Origin: Sporolactobacillus sp. Y61
Lineage (GTDB): Bacteria > Bacillota > Bacilli > Bacillales > Sporolactobacillaceae
NCBI RefSeq assembly: GCF_040529185.1
Contig: NZ_CP159510.1
Coordinates: 2,790,001-2,854,000 of the forward strand
Reading direction: 5' to 3'
Length of the DNA stretch: 64,000 bases
Part shown: positions 1-9,881 of the stretch, one piece after another
How positions within the stretch are numbered: position 1 is the first letter of the stretch
Layout: every line of letters begins with the position of its first letter
The notes under the pieces: generated by a model
Seen by the model: only the letters and a program-made list of their open reading frames with translations
The model's database searches: none
Told to the model about the DNA's origin: nothing
Made by a program: the position numbers and the translations under genes

Positions 1-988
1 TCTCAAGAGAGCGTCCTGTTCCGATTGCGACACAGTCGAGAGGATTTTCTGCGACAATCACCGGCATTTTCGTTTCATCGCTGAGCACGTGGTCAAGATT
101 ATGCAGCAAGGCACCGCCGCCTGTCATCACAATGCCCCGATCCATAATATCAGCTGCCAGTTCCGGCGGCGTTTTCTCAAGCGTCACTTTGACTGTTTCC
201 ACAATCCGGCCCACCGTATCGCTTAGTGCCGCTGCTACTTCTTTACCGGTGACTTCAATCGTTTTTGGCAGACCTGTCAGAAGATCCCGGCCGCGAATAT
301 CCATTTTGGCCCTTTCCTGTTCTTCTGAATGACCTGCGGAGCCAATTTCGAGTTTCAGCGTCTCCGCCGTTCTTTCACCAATCATCAGATTATATGATTT
401 CTTAATATACTGAATAATGGCTTCATCCATGTCATCACCGGCAATGCGGATCGACTGACTGGTCACAATACCACCGAGAGAAATAATAGCCACTTCAGTC
501 GTACCACCACCGATGTCGACAACCATACTCCCCGTGGGTTCCCAAACCGGAAGATCTGCGCCAACTGCTGCCGCAAAAGGTTCTTCAATGGTATAGGCTT
601 CACGTGCCCCGGCCTGTTTTGTAGCATCCTCAACGGCACGCTTTTCAACCGCAGTAATGCCGGAGGGCACACAAACCATTACATTCGGCTTACGTGAAAA
701 AACGGAGCGTTTCTTCTGTGCTTCATTTATAAAATATTTCATCATTGTCGCCGTTGTATCAAAATCAGCAATCACACCATCCTTCATCGGACGTACGGCA
801 ACAATGTTTCCAGGCGTTCTGCCAATCATATCTTTTGCCGGACTTCCCACCGCTTCAATCAGTCCGCTGTCCGTATGCAGGGCAACCACAGAGGGTTCCC
901 TTACAACGACACCTTTCCCTCTGACATAAACAAGCGTGTTCGCCGTCCCGAGGTCAATCCCCATATCTCTAGAAAATCCGCCAAACAT
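1..988 (-). CDS. mreB: Rod-shape determining protein MreB (3' end cut by window edge)
   Basis: Actin-like ATPase that forms membrane-associated filaments and steers lateral cell-wall synthesis. The frame is open from 988 to base 1, about 329 codons, so only the last few residues of a roughly 335-residue protein are missing. The phosphate-1 motif ([18 protein letters not shown]) begins near residue 9, and the second phosphate loop ([12 protein letters not shown]) and the late GTGGG-type region (MTGGGALL) follow in order. The start is set by a GGGAG ribosome site just upstream. radC lies upstream on the same strand, the usual Bacillus neighbour; mreC and mreD would be expected beyond base 1. 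Confidence 0.96.
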   Translation of the reverse strand, partial: MFGGFSRDMGIDLGTANTLVYVRGKGVVVREPSVVALHTDSGLIEAVGSPAKDMIGRTPGNIVAVRPMKDGVIADFDTTATMMKYFINEAQKKRSVFSRKPNVMVCVPSGITAVEKRAVEDATKQAGAREAYTIEEPFAAAVGADLPVWEPTGSMVVDIGGGTTEVAIISLGGIVTSQSIRIAGDDMDEAIIQYIKKSYNLMIGERTAETLKLEIGSAGHSEEQERAKMDIRGRDLLTGLPKTIEVTGKEVAAALSDTVGRIVETVKVTLEKTPPELAADIMDRGIVMTGGGALLHNLDHVLSDETKMPVIVAENPLDCVAIGTGRSLE

Positions 989-1091
989 CTATGTAATCTC
1001 CCTTCAATTTGCAGAACTCATAAGTTTAATTATATCTTAATTAGGAATAAAATTATAGTGACTTCCGATTCATTTGCCTATCAACTGCCTG

Positions 1092-1778
1092 TTACATCAT
1101 TCCTTTTTGTTTCAGACTGATATATTTCCTGTCGCCGATGACAATATGGTCGAGTACATCAACACCGAGCATCTTCCCACAGGAAACCAGTCTTTTGGTC
1201 ACATCAACATCTTCGCGGCTTGGGGAAGGATCTCCGCTCGGGTGATTATGAAAACAGATCATGGACGCTGCAGAACGTCTCACCGCTTCTTTAAACACTT
1301 CACGAGGGTGAACTATGGACGCGTTCAGGCTCCCGATAAAGATCGTTGACTTGTGCAGCACCTGATTTTTTGTATTGAGAAACACGGCGACAAAATGTTC
1401 CTGCTTCAGCGTTCGCATCTCTTCCATCACAAATTGTGCTCCGTCTTCAGGTGATCGTATCGTATACCGCTGATCGCTCCGGTGTCTGACCAGCCTTTTC
1501 GCAATTTCGAAACTGGCAAGAAGCTGTACGGCCTTGGCTGTGCCAATTCCGCGAATTTTCCCCAGTTCTTCGACACTGGCTTCCTGCAGATTTTCTATGC
1601 CTCCAAATTCACTGATCAGTCTGCCTGACAGTTCAAGGACAGATTCATACCTGGATCCTGAGCGAAGTATGATAGCGAGCAGATCTCTGTCCGATAACGA
1701 TTGGGCCCCATCCCTGATCAGGCGCTCCCTTGGCCGGTCTTCACATGGAACATCCTTCATCATAATCCTTTCATCCAT
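1092..1778 (-). CDS. radC: RadC family JAB-domain protein
   Basis: About 228 residues. An N-terminal helix-hairpin-helix-like part (GIGTAKAVQLL) is followed by an MPN/JAB domain with the metal motif HNHPSGDPSPS and a downstream Asp (REDVDV). Family members are called RadC, although a role in DNA repair is doubtful; the biochemical function is unsettled. The start at 1778 is preferred because a GAGGGGG ribosome site sits six bases upstream; ATG codons at 1793 and 1763 are alternatives. It lies between spoIIB and mreB, as ysxA/radC does in B. subtilis, where maf often intervenes; no maf is seen here. Confidence 0.93.
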   Translation of the reverse strand: MDERIMMKDVPCEDRPRERLIRDGAQSLSDRDLLAIILRSGSRYESVLELSGRLISEFGGIENLQEASVEELGKIRGIGTAKAVQLLASFEIAKRLVRHRSDQRYTIRSPEDGAQFVMEEMRTLKQEHFVAVFLNTKNQVLHKSTIFIGSLNASIVHPREVFKEAVRRSAASMICFHNHPSGDPSPSREDVDVTKRLVSCGKMLGVDVLDHIVIGDRKYISLKQKGMM

Positions 1779-1947
1779 CCTGATCCCCCTCATCTGTACG
1801 TATCAGATATATGTGATCTAAACATACTCTGCCTGCGTATTTTTTTCAGAGAGAGAAATCAATATAAATGGCTTATTATGAGCGATCAATGTTAATATTT
1901 TCGACAATCATTCTATATTTATGACAATAAACACAAATTCCAACTAA

Positions 1948-2793
1948 TTATTTTTTCTCAAAGCCGATGATTTTCTGATAGGAAGCAGACAGTTCCAGCA
2001 AATGCTGCTGGAAGGCGTAGTAAGTTGCTTCATCTTTTTTTTCAGCGAAAATGTGCAGGGTACGCATTGTCGCTTCAGCGGTCTCGAGAAAGGTACGCGA
2101 CAGATCCGTCTTTTCCATCCCTTTCAGAGTGTTCAGCTGACGATTCAGCCGCTCCATCAGTTGCTGATTCGGATATCTCTCGTCTGCCTTAAGATCAGCG
2201 ATCTGATGCATGCCCTGTAAATATACTTTGGCCCGGGCAGCAAAAACAGCCATGCTTTTGCTTTTTAATACGGATGACTGATCTGTGACACGATAATCAT
2301 ACTTTCTGGTATAGAAGGACACACCCTTCTCTTTATAATCATTCGTCAGGACCTTCGCGCTTTGCACGGTTGAGGCTGCACCTATGAATACGGTGTTCAT
2401 CCTGCCTGGAAATGCGAGAGACGGTATCCCCTCGTTTCTCAGACTTTCGGCCACCTGACTGGCTTTTTCCATTGTTGAGAACACACCCGCCTGGATCATG
2501 CCTGTCGAAAACTCGAGATCTTTTCGTGTCGGGAGACGCTGCTGCTCCTGAACAGAAGCATCCCCGTCTGATTGTGCCCATGACTGCCCGGCCGGCTTGT
2601 CCGCACCGGAAAAGAACATCAGCATGGTCATTCCGCTTGCCAGACCAATGACGACAGCCGCAAGAACCGGTAACCATAACCTGACCAGAATCGAAACAGG
2701 ATCCGCTGCTCCTTTTCTGCCCCTCTTTTTTTTCTTCGATTTTTTATCTTTATGGCGGGGAAAAAGACCTGTATCTGTATCCTGCTTATTCAT
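1948..2793 (-). CDS. spoIIB: Stage II sporulation protein B, main part (SPOR domain)
   Basis: This frame gives 281 residues: a very basic N-terminus (KDKKSKKKKRG), one membrane helix (about residues 34-60) and a SPOR-type domain starting at IQAGVFSTMEKASQVAESLR. SpoIIB localises to the division septum early in sporulation and helps septal thinning and engulfment. The usual cytosolic N-terminus is missing from this frame but is found in another frame at 2790-2948. Adding one base joins the two frames into about 333 residues, close to the B. subtilis length. The gene lies between the cyclase gene and radC, within the conserved folC-spoIIB-radC-mreB order. Confidence 0.8.
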   Translation of the reverse strand: MNKQDTDTGLFPRHKDKKSKKKKRGRKGAADPVSILVRLWLPVLAAVVIGLASGMTMLMFFSGADKPAGQSWAQSDGDASVQEQQRLPTRKDLEFSTGMIQAGVFSTMEKASQVAESLRNEGIPSLAFPGRMNTVFIGAASTVQSAKVLTNDYKEKGVSFYTRKYDYRVTDQSSVLKSKSMAVFAARAKVYLQGMHQIADLKADERYPNQQLMERLNRQLNTLKGMEKTDLSRTFLETAEATMRTLHIFAEKKDEATYYAFQQHLLELSASYQKIIGFEKK

Positions 2794-2948
2794 TGTATCC
2801 TGCTTTTCCGGAATGAACGGCTCCAGTCAAGCGAACGATCTTTATTGGCAGCCGTTTCCTTTTCCGCCCAATCCTGAAGTGAGTATTTCCGCCCATTAAA
2901 GGTCACAGTGACGTTGCACTCATTCTGCTTTTTCTTGTCCACCTGCAT
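2790..2948 (-). CDS. spoIIB: Out-of-frame N-terminal piece of SpoIIB
   Basis: A 52-codon frame whose TGA overlaps the ATG of the main spoIIB frame. It encodes NVTVTFNGRKYSLQDW, an acidic KETAANKD stretch and then LDW, the pattern at the start of SpoIIB proteins (a VT-x-NG strand, then an acidic stretch with DW). One extra G in the TGGAG near 2830 would run LDW straight into the main frame as EPFIPEKQDT. It is therefore best read as the 5' part of a frameshifted spoIIB, not a separate gene. The ribosome site is weak (ATGGGGC). Confidence 0.6.
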   Translation of the reverse strand: MQVDKKKQNECNVTVTFNGRKYSLQDWAEKETAANKDRSLDWSRSFRKSRIQ

Positions 2949-3002
2949 GCCCCATTTCGAAAGTCAGCATCTTTCCCCACAGAATAGCACAGGAAAAATA
3001 AA

Positions 3003-3035
3003 AAAGGTCAGGACTTTTGTCGTCCTGAACCTCTT
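3003..3035 (-). terminator. Terminator after the GGDEF gene
   Basis: AGGTTCAGGAC and GTCCTGACCT form the stem and a run of T follows on the minus strand. It lies right after the cyclase stop codon and separates that gene from spoIIB. Confidence 0.8.
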
Positions 3036-3062
3036 TATTTTTCGATAAAATTCACATTGTTT

Positions 3063-4754
3063 TTATACAAATCGAGACACACGATTTTTTCCTTTTCGTT
3101 TTGCACCTGAATACATGGCAAAATCAGCATTATTAATCAGCGCAGCAGGGGCAGAGGCTTCCGATCGTGCGGTCGATGTTCCCAGACTGATCGTAATATG
3201 CACCTGTTTATAGCGCTTCTCCTTTTCCAGGTAAACCATAAACGGTTCAGAAACAACCGCGATTCGAATGGATTCAGCGATGGCAAAGCACATGTTCCGA
3301 TCCATTTTCGGCAACAATACAGTAAACTCCTCCCCACCATAACGGGCGACAATGCCCTTATCACCGACCGTTTTCCGCAACCGGTTGGCTACTCCGATCA
3401 GGATCGCATTACCGTTCTGGTGACCGTATGTATCATTCACCTGCTTAAAGTCATCAATGTCCATCATAATAATGGAAAAAGTGTCTAATGATTCATCCTT
3501 AAACATCTGATCCAGATGCCTCATCATATAACGATAATTATACAGATCAGTGAGGGGACAATGTTCGCTCTCTTCCCGCTTTTTCTCGAAATTTTTTGCA
3601 TTCTCAAGAGCGATTGCGAGAAAATCTCCGATGATTTCCATACCAATCCGATTCGTCTTCGTATAGGCTTTCGGTCGATTTGATGCGACAGTAAGAACGC
3701 CCAGTACCTGTCCGTGGTACATCATCGGTACAGCGAGAAAAGATCGGGCTTTCCCCGAAGACAGGGCCTTCAGAAAAGGATATATTTCATGGCTCTTATA
3801 TCCGCTTACCGCTTTTGCCAGTCGGTAAACTTCCTGACTGGGATCCGCTTCCTGCTGGAATGGCACAAAGTTTTTCTCATCATCCCGGCGGAATATACGG
3901 AGCAGCTTCGGTTTGTCCGGCTGCCTGTAGCTGATAATATACAGATAATCGAGCGGCGTCATGACCGGTATCTTCTCGAAAAGTAAATTAATCACGTGTT
4001 CCACCGACAGCTCCTCGGTCAGTTTCTGGCCCAGATGGTTGACCTGCTGCAGAAAGCGGATCAGTTCCTGACTGTTATTCACCAGTCTCATAATCACAGA
4101 AAGAGCAATCATCGGAACAGAGATCATAAACATACCTGTAATGCCCCGTGACAGATACATAAAATAAAAGGCAAGACCAAGCGGCATCATCAGAAAGGTG
4201 ACCACAATCTCCCAGGCCATATCCTTTGTAAAAAGGCGGGCCGTTTCGTCCGCGATGAGCCAGCGGTGATAAAAATAAATAAAGACTTCATTGACGATAT
4301 AAGCGGCCAGGTAGAAACCGACTACAGGAATGAGACTGAGCGGCAGAAAATCCTGATGACTGATCTCTGCCTGTCCGCCCAGGGCATAGTAGACGGCAGC
4401 TGCTGAAACCGATACGCCCAGGAACATGATGGAATTCATCGGAATCCGGTAGGTATCCTGTTTACTCAGTCGCTGGTTAATCAGATAAACAAGTATCCCG
4501 AACTGTGTCAGAAGGACTTCAATAAATAAACCGAAAATTAAAAAGGCAGCAAGTCCGATCCCCTGCAGTACAATGATATCGGTTCCCTGCACTTTAAAAC
4601 TGAAGAGTGCGGTGATCAGAAATACCGCAGCAACCATTGCGACTGACCATATGGAATGATTGCGCGGGGGATCAGCGATATAAACCAGTGGAAGTGACAC
4701 GGCAAAAAGGATCATCCATGTCAGCCAGAGGCATCTTTGTTTTGCTTTACTCAT
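3063..4754 (-). CDS. Membrane GAF-GGDEF diguanylate cyclase
   Basis: Predicted to make cyclic di-GMP at the membrane. The 563 residues show about seven hydrophobic segments (roughly residues 8-225), a GAF-like sensor region (about 245-390) and a C-terminal GGDEF domain with an intact active site, RYGGEEF, at 473-477, followed by the usual NADFAMY-x-AK tail. The product-inhibition RxxD motif normally found five residues before GGEEF is absent (TVGD instead), so feedback control may be weak. It sits alone between folC and spoIIB with its own terminator. The signal sensed cannot be told from sequence. Confidence 0.88.
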   Translation of the reverse strand: MSKAKQRCLWLTWMILFAVSLPLVYIADPPRNHSIWSVAMVAAVFLITALFSFKVQGTDIIVLQGIGLAAFLIFGLFIEVLLTQFGILVYLINQRLSKQDTYRIPMNSIMFLGVSVSAAAVYYALGGQAEISHQDFLPLSLIPVVGFYLAAYIVNEVFIYFYHRWLIADETARLFTKDMAWEIVVTFLMMPLGLAFYFMYLSRGITGMFMISVPMIALSVIMRLVNNSQELIRFLQQVNHLGQKLTEELSVEHVINLLFEKIPVMTPLDYLYIISYRQPDKPKLLRIFRRDDEKNFVPFQQEADPSQEVYRLAKAVSGYKSHEIYPFLKALSSGKARSFLAVPMMYHGQVLGVLTVASNRPKAYTKTNRIGMEIIGDFLAIALENAKNFEKKREESEHCPLTDLYNYRYMMRHLDQMFKDESLDTFSIIMMDIDDFKQVNDTYGHQNGNAILIGVANRLRKTVGDKGIVARYGGEEFTVLLPKMDRNMCFAIAESIRIAVVSEPFMVYLEKEKRYKQVHITISLGTSTARSEASAPAALINNADFAMYSGAKRKGKNRVSRFV

Positions 4755-4901
4755 CAGAACTGCCTCCTTTTCGTCTGGTTGCGAAAAGGTAAAATCATAC
4801 TATTTGACTAAGTGTATTGTATCAAATTTTATAATAATTTGGAAAGGTTTTTCAAAACCTTCTTCATTCTCCCCCTGTTTTTTAAGATTCGGCATAAACG
4901 T

Positions 4902-6230
4902 TCAATTCAGATGAAGCTGCAAATCCTTATGGTGTCTGTAAATATAGCGGCGGATCTGTGCAATAAAATACAGGGAACCACAGGCAAGCAGCACATCCCG
5001 ATCTTGTGTTTCAGAAATCAGCTTTTCAAGTGCTGTCTGCCAGCTTCTATTTTCCCTTTTTCGTGTATGAGATGAAACTTCATAAAGATCGTGGCTGTGC
5101 GCCGCACGGGAAGAGGCAATCGTGGTAAAAGTCATATCTGCAGCAATGGATTCGATCCGTGGAATCATCCGGCTGTACTCCTTGTCTTTCATAACCGCAT
5201 AGAGGACATGGATTTTTCTTCCCGGATAATAACGCTTAACGGTCTGAACCAGGGCTTCTGTCCCCTGCAGGTTATGCGCCCCGTCCAGAATAATCAGCGG
5301 ATCTCTGGATACGGTTTCAAAACGGCCCGGCCATACGGCTTTCCGCAGTCCGTTCCGAATGCTTTCTTTTTCAGGTGTCAGGCCAAAAAAGCTCTGAAGA
5401 AAATCAACAGCCATCAGTGCCGCCGCAGCATTCTTCAGCTGATACTGGCCCTTCATCCGGATCATCAGATCTTTTTCATGAATATATAAACTGTCAAAGT
5501 CAAAATGTTCGCCGGCTTCATCATGTCCGGCAGATTGCACCCGGAATTCATCCCCGATCACATAGATGTTTGCCTGTTCTGCCTTCGCCGTCCTGCGCAG
5601 CACGCTGAGGACCTGTGGATTCTCGACTGTTGTAATCACACCGACGCCATGTTTTATGATCCCTGCTTTCTCTTTTGCAATCTTCTCCAGCGTGTCCCCA
5701 AGCTGCTGCATGTGGTCCATCCCCACATTCGTAATGATCGAAACGAGCGGGAAAATCACATTGGTTGGATCCAGGCGACCACCAAGCCCCACTTCATAAA
5801 GAACCAGATCACAGGGATTCATCCGGCCAAAATAAACAAAACTGATCAGGGTCACGACTTCGAATTCCGACGGCCGGCCAAGATTTGTTTCATGGGCAGC
5901 CTCTTTCACCACGGGATAAACGATATTGGCTGCACGTACCAGATCGTCATCACTGATCGCTTCCCCGTTGACCATCATCCGTTCATTAAATGATGTGATA
6001 TAAGGAGAGGTGAAGGTACCGACTTTCAACCCTTCTTCCTGATAGATATGCCAGAGAAAGCAGACAGTCGATCCCTTGCCGTTTGTTCCTCCGACATGGA
6101 CGGAACGCAGCCGATGTTCGGGATGCCTCATTCTATCCAGCATCCACTTCATTCTTTCCGTCCCGGGTTTGCCTGGCTCATTGTTCAGACCGTGAATCCA
6201 TGAAAGCGCTTCTTCAGCAGATTTAAACAT
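4902..6230 (-). CDS. folC: Folylpolyglutamate / dihydrofolate synthase
   Basis: ATP-dependent ligase of the Mur ligase family that adds glutamate to folates, and in many bacteria also makes dihydrofolate from dihydropteroate. 442 residues, full length. The P-loop VGGTNGKGST is near residue 47, and the family motifs ITNVGMDHMQQLGDT and DGAHNLQG (C-terminal domain) follow in order. It lies downstream of valS, as in B. subtilis, but a strong hairpin at 6249-6289 separates them, so it probably has its own promoter or depends on read-through. Confidence 0.96.
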   Translation of the reverse strand: MFKSAEEALSWIHGLNNEPGKPGTERMKWMLDRMRHPEHRLRSVHVGGTNGKGSTVCFLWHIYQEEGLKVGTFTSPYITSFNERMMVNGEAISDDDLVRAANIVYPVVKEAAHETNLGRPSEFEVVTLISFVYFGRMNPCDLVLYEVGLGGRLDPTNVIFPLVSIITNVGMDHMQQLGDTLEKIAKEKAGIIKHGVGVITTVENPQVLSVLRRTAKAEQANIYVIGDEFRVQSAGHDEAGEHFDFDSLYIHEKDLMIRMKGQYQLKNAAAALMAVDFLQSFFGLTPEKESIRNGLRKAVWPGRFETVSRDPLIILDGAHNLQGTEALVQTVKRYYPGRKIHVLYAVMKDKEYSRMIPRIESIAADMTFTTIASSRAAHSHDLYEVSSHTRKRENRSWQTALEKLISETQDRDVLLACGSLYFIAQIRRYIYRHHKDLQLHLN

Positions 6231-6248
6231 ATAACCTGACCTCCAAAA

Positions 6249-6289
6249 AAAATAAACGATAAGGGGAAAACCCCCTTACCGTTTATTTT
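6249..6289 (-). terminator. Terminator between valS and folC
   Basis: AAATAAACGGTAAGGGG pairs with CCCCTTATCGTTTATTT around a short loop, followed by T residues on the minus strand. It comes directly after the valS stop codon. Confidence 0.85.
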
Positions 6290-6316
6290 GCGCAGCTATA
6301 TGTGTTTTGTCTACTT

Positions 6317-8956
6317 TCAGGCTTTCAATTCAGCAATTCGTTTTTCAATTTTGTCACGTTTCTGCAGATAGTCGGTTTCTTTTGCCCGTTCTTTATCAAC
6401 GATCGCAGCCGGCGCTTTATCCACGAACCTCTGATTGCTTAATTTTTTCCGTACGCGTTCCACTTCAGCATTCATCTTTTCCAGTTCTTTTCCCAGCCGG
6501 CTGACTTCATCCTCAATATTGATCAGGCCTGACAGCGGGAGAAAAATATCCGCCCCGGTAATCACTTTTGAAACTGCCTTATCCGGAGCCTGAATATGTG
6601 TGCTGATTTTCAGTGAGGAAGGATTGCAGAACTTTTCAAGCGTGACACGGTTTGCTTCCAGTAGTTCGCTCTCCTCATCCGATTCCGTTTTCACAAGCAT
6701 ATCAATGGGTTTTTTAGGTGCAACATGCATCTCAGAACGGACACTGCGCACCGTACGGATCACATTCTGCAGCAGGCTCATCTGTTTTCCCACTGCTTTA
6801 TCATTCCACTCCGCTTTCGATTCCGGCCAGCTACTGTGCATAATGGTTTCCCCTTCGTGGGGCAGATGCTGCCAGATCTCCTCTGTAATAAAAGGCATAA
6901 TCGGATGCAGAAGTTTCAGGATCTTATCCAGTACATAAGTAAGAACGGATTTTGTTGTCCGACTGGCCGATTCATCGTCTCCGTAAAGCGGCAGTTTGGC
7001 CATTTCAATATACCAGTCGCAGTAGTCATCCCATATGAACTGATAGAGATAGTGTCCCGCTTCGCCGAAATCATAGTTTTCGTAAAGTGAGGTCACCTTT
7101 TTTATCGTTGCATTCAGACGGGAAAGAATCCAGCGATCGGCAACTGATTTTTCTCCTGACAGATCTACTTCACTGATCGAGAAACCGTCAAGATTCATGA
7201 TCACAAATCGCGAAGCGTTCCATATTTTGTTGGCAAAATTCCAGTTTGCCTCAACTTTACTCCACTGGAACGTAAGATCCTGTCCCGGTGTCGTTCCGGT
7301 CGCAAGTGTATAGCGCAGCGCATCTGCTCCATATTTGTCAATCACATCCATCGGATCGATGCCGTTGCCGAGCGATTTACTCATTTTCCTTCCCTGTTCA
7401 TCACGGACCAGACCATGAATCAGAACATCCCTGAATGGACTTCTCCCGGTAAATTCAGTAGACTGGAACATCATCCGTGCTACCCAGAAAAAGATAATAT
7501 CATATCCGGTGACCAGCGCGTTGGTTGGAAAATACCGTTTAAAATCCGATGCCCCTTCATCCGGCCAGCCCATCGTCGAGAAAGGCCAGAGCGCCGAACT
7601 GAACCAGGTGTCCAGAACGTCTTCGTCCTGTTTCCAGTTCTCACTGTCCTTCGGCGCTTCCGTCCCGACATACACTTCTCCAGTTTTCTTATGATACCAG
7701 GCCGGTATCCGGTGCCCCCACCAGAGCTGGCGGGAAATACACCAGTCACGAATGTTTTCCATCCAGTGTCTGTATGTACCTTCAAAGCGGTCCGGTATAA
7801 AATGAACTTTATCATCTGTTTCCTGCATCTTCAAAGAGGCTTCGGCGAGTGGCTTCATTTTAACGAACCACTGCGTGGACAAGATGGGCTCAACCACCAC
7901 ACCGGTGCGTTCTGAATGACCGACGGCATGGGTATGTTCTTCCGTATATGCCAGAGCACCGGTCTCTTTCAGGTCGCTGACAATCTGACGGCGACAGGCA
8001 TCACGATCCATTCCCTGATACTTGCCGGCATTCTCATTCATTTTTCCGGCTTCATTAATAACAAGAATTCGCGGCAGATGATGCCGGTTGCCTACTTCAA
8101 AGTCGTTTGGATCGTGCGCCGGTGTAATCTTCACAGCACCGGTTCCAAATGTACGGTCAACATAGCGGTCGGCAACAATCGGTATTTCACGACCGACAAG
8201 GGGCAGGATTGCCGTCTTTCCAATCAGATCCTTATACCTCTCATCATCCGGATGAACGGCAATGGCTGTATCACCAAGCATGGTTTCCGGGCGCGTTGTG
8301 GCAATCTGAATGGAACCGGAACCCTCTTTTAATGGATAATTAACATGCCACAGATAGCCGGGGATTTCTTTGTAGATGACCTCAATATCCGACAGGGCGG
8401 TCCGGGCAGCAGGATCCCAGTTGATGATATAAGCCCCGCGATAGATCAGCCCTTTTTTATACAAGGAAACAAATACTTTACGAACCGCACGCGACAGACC
8501 TTCATCAAGCGTAAAGCGTTCCCGGGAATAATCCAGCGACAATCCAAGCTTCGCCCATTGTTTACGAATCAAAGCCGCATATTCCTTTTTCCATTCCCAT
8601 GCCACTTCCAGAAACTTTTCGCGACCCAGATCATATCGGGATTTCCCTTCCTTACGCAATTTCGCATCGACCTTGGCCTGCGTGGCAATTCCCGCATGAT
8701 CCATACCGGGAAGGTACAGGGCGTCATATCCCTGCATCCGTTTGAAGCGGATCAGGAGATCCTGCATCGTTGTATCCCAGGCATGCCCAAGGTGCAGTTT
8801 ACCGGTGACGTTTGGCGGCGGAATAACGATCGAATAAGGCTTCTTCGCCGGATCACCATCAGCCTTGAAATAGCCTTTTTCCCGCCATGTCCGATACCAT
8901 TTGTCTTCCGTTTTTGCAGGATCGTATTTCGTTGCCATTTCTTTTGTCTCTTCCAT
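6317..8956 (-). CDS. valS: Valyl-tRNA synthetase
   Basis: Class I aminoacyl-tRNA synthetase charging tRNA-Val. 879 residues, typical size. The HIGH-type signature [13 protein letters not shown] lies near residue 49 and the KMSKS loop ([14 protein letters not shown]) near residue 525. The editing domain lies between them, and a C-terminal coiled coil ([17 protein letters not shown]) closes the protein. The start at 8956 has an AAGGGG ribosome site; ATG 8938 is an alternative. Expression is governed by the T-box leader upstream. Confidence 0.98.
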   Translation of the reverse strand: MEETKEMATKYDPAKTEDKWYRTWREKGYFKADGDPAKKPYSIVIPPPNVTGKLHLGHAWDTTMQDLLIRFKRMQGYDALYLPGMDHAGIATQAKVDAKLRKEGKSRYDLGREKFLEVAWEWKKEYAALIRKQWAKLGLSLDYSRERFTLDEGLSRAVRKVFVSLYKKGLIYRGAYIINWDPAARTALSDIEVIYKEIPGYLWHVNYPLKEGSGSIQIATTRPETMLGDTAIAVHPDDERYKDLIGKTAILPLVGREIPIVADRYVDRTFGTGAVKITPAHDPNDFEVGNRHHLPRILVINEAGKMNENAGKYQGMDRDACRRQIVSDLKETGALAYTEEHTHAVGHSERTGVVVEPILSTQWFVKMKPLAEASLKMQETDDKVHFIPDRFEGTYRHWMENIRDWCISRQLWWGHRIPAWYHKKTGEVYVGTEAPKDSENWKQDEDVLDTWFSSALWPFSTMGWPDEGASDFKRYFPTNALVTGYDIIFFWVARMMFQSTEFTGRSPFRDVLIHGLVRDEQGRKMSKSLGNGIDPMDVIDKYGADALRYTLATGTTPGQDLTFQWSKVEANWNFANKIWNASRFVIMNLDGFSISEVDLSGEKSVADRWILSRLNATIKKVTSLYENYDFGEAGHYLYQFIWDDYCDWYIEMAKLPLYGDDESASRTTKSVLTYVLDKILKLLHPIMPFITEEIWQHLPHEGETIMHSSWPESKAEWNDKAVGKQMSLLQNVIRTVRSVRSEMHVAPKKPIDMLVKTESDEESELLEANRVTLEKFCNPSSLKISTHIQAPDKAVSKVITGADIFLPLSGLINIEDEVSRLGKELEKMNAEVERVRKKLSNQRFVDKAPAAIVDKERAKETDYLQKRDKIEKRIAELKA

Positions 8957-9068
8957 TACTTACAACCCCTTTTTGGAAAATGAAGAAAAACTTACCGGCC
9001 GGCACGTTGCGTGCGCCGCCGGAGCATCGTTTTTCTGATTTTTTCCCCGCAAAAATTTTTAAAGTATA

Positions 9069-9345
9069 AAAAGAGCTTTCTCCATCGCAAGGACGAAGAA
9101 AGCTCCGTGGTACCACCTTAATTTACGTATCAGATACGTACACTTAAATACGTTAACGGATTAACCGGTCATTCCTACTCAGCCGTTGCCTTTAAGAATG
9201 ACTGCTCAGGGGCAACTTCCACTCCGCCAGCCTGGGAAACTTCTCAGCGTATCGGTTTCCCTCTCTTGCAGAAAGATCCATCAGAAATCCTTCTTCAGGC
9301 CTGAAGACGTGTACTACTCCCCGTCATGGCATTTTACCTTGTAAC
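9069..9345 (-). promoter_or_regulatory. T-box leader of valS
   Basis: The minus strand holds the T-box sequence AAGGTGGTACCACGGAGC (9101-9118), an AGTAGTA element, an AGAGAGGGAAAC distal stem-I hairpin and a stem-III-like CCGGTTAATCCGTTAACG. A terminator hairpin (GAGCTTTCTTCGTCC with its complement, then T) ends the leader before valS. In this class, uncharged tRNA binds the leader and prevents termination. The tRNA should be Val from the gene downstream; I could not place the specifier codon with certainty (a GTT in GGAAGTTGCCCC is one candidate). Confidence 0.92.
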
Positions 9346-9414
9346 GCATGACGCGTGTTTATATTAAATATAATATACACTATATCATTGTCAAGTCAAC
9401 GTTCACACTTCTTA

Positions 9415-9608
9415 TCCCGCCTGAACGGGCAGGATCCCTCAGCGTCATGAGGGTAAACGAGCAAGACCGGGTGAGGGCGTACTTTTCGCAGAAACCCGAC
9501 AGGTTCAACGAACGATCAGTGGGGATAGGCGCAGGCTAAAAACGGGAGCGTCCTGTCGCAACGCCTGCACGAGTACGTCCTGTGCGTCCGAAAAGCCCCC
9601 TCACTGAT
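9415..9608 (-). repeat. Dispersed structured repeat, copy 1
   Basis: On the minus strand it runs from ATCAGTGAGGGGGCTTTTCG to CCCGTTCAGGCGGGA. A second copy lies at 31842-32018 and a shortened one at 41691-41772. The best-conserved part is GCGTTGCGACAGGACG, then CCCGTTTTTAGCCTGCGC. ATCAGTGAGGGG can pair with CCCCACTGAT about 80 bases on, and GCAGGC with GCCTGC inside it, so the first half can fold as RNA. No protein is evident. It occupies the gap between the valS leader and the small gene at 9701. Confidence 0.85.
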
Positions 9609-9700
9609 TTTTTTCTCACCCTTTCCTGTTACGATACATAAACTATAGCAACAGCCCGGACAATGCGTTTGTAATCGACGACCAGGGGAGAGGGTTCTGT

Positions 9701-9880
9701 ATGTTTAAAAAAAGATTTCCGCCATTTTTCAAAAAATGTCGTGAAGGGCTCGCGATTATCATCCTTCCGCTGGCGTTCTTCCAGCTGATCCGTACCATTT
9801 TTCTTCCAACCTCTTTTGATGTTCTCCTGACTGCCCTGCTTTTTTTTATCTATATTTCCTTTCTGAAAAAATGGTTCTGA
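9701..9880 (+). CDS. Small membrane protein, 59 residues, unknown function
   Basis: The frame starts at ATG 9701 behind a GGGGAGAGGG ribosome site and ends one base before the converging ysxE stop. The protein has a basic N-terminus (MFKKRFPPFFKKCREG), two hydrophobic stretches (about 18-33 and 38-54) and a KKWF end. I do not recognise the family. The strong ribosome site and clean membrane profile support a real gene; it runs opposite to its neighbours. Confidence 0.6.
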   Translation: MFKKRFPPFFKKCREGLAIIILPLAFFQLIRTIFLPTSFDVLLTALLFFIYISFLKKWF

Positions 9881-9881
9881 T

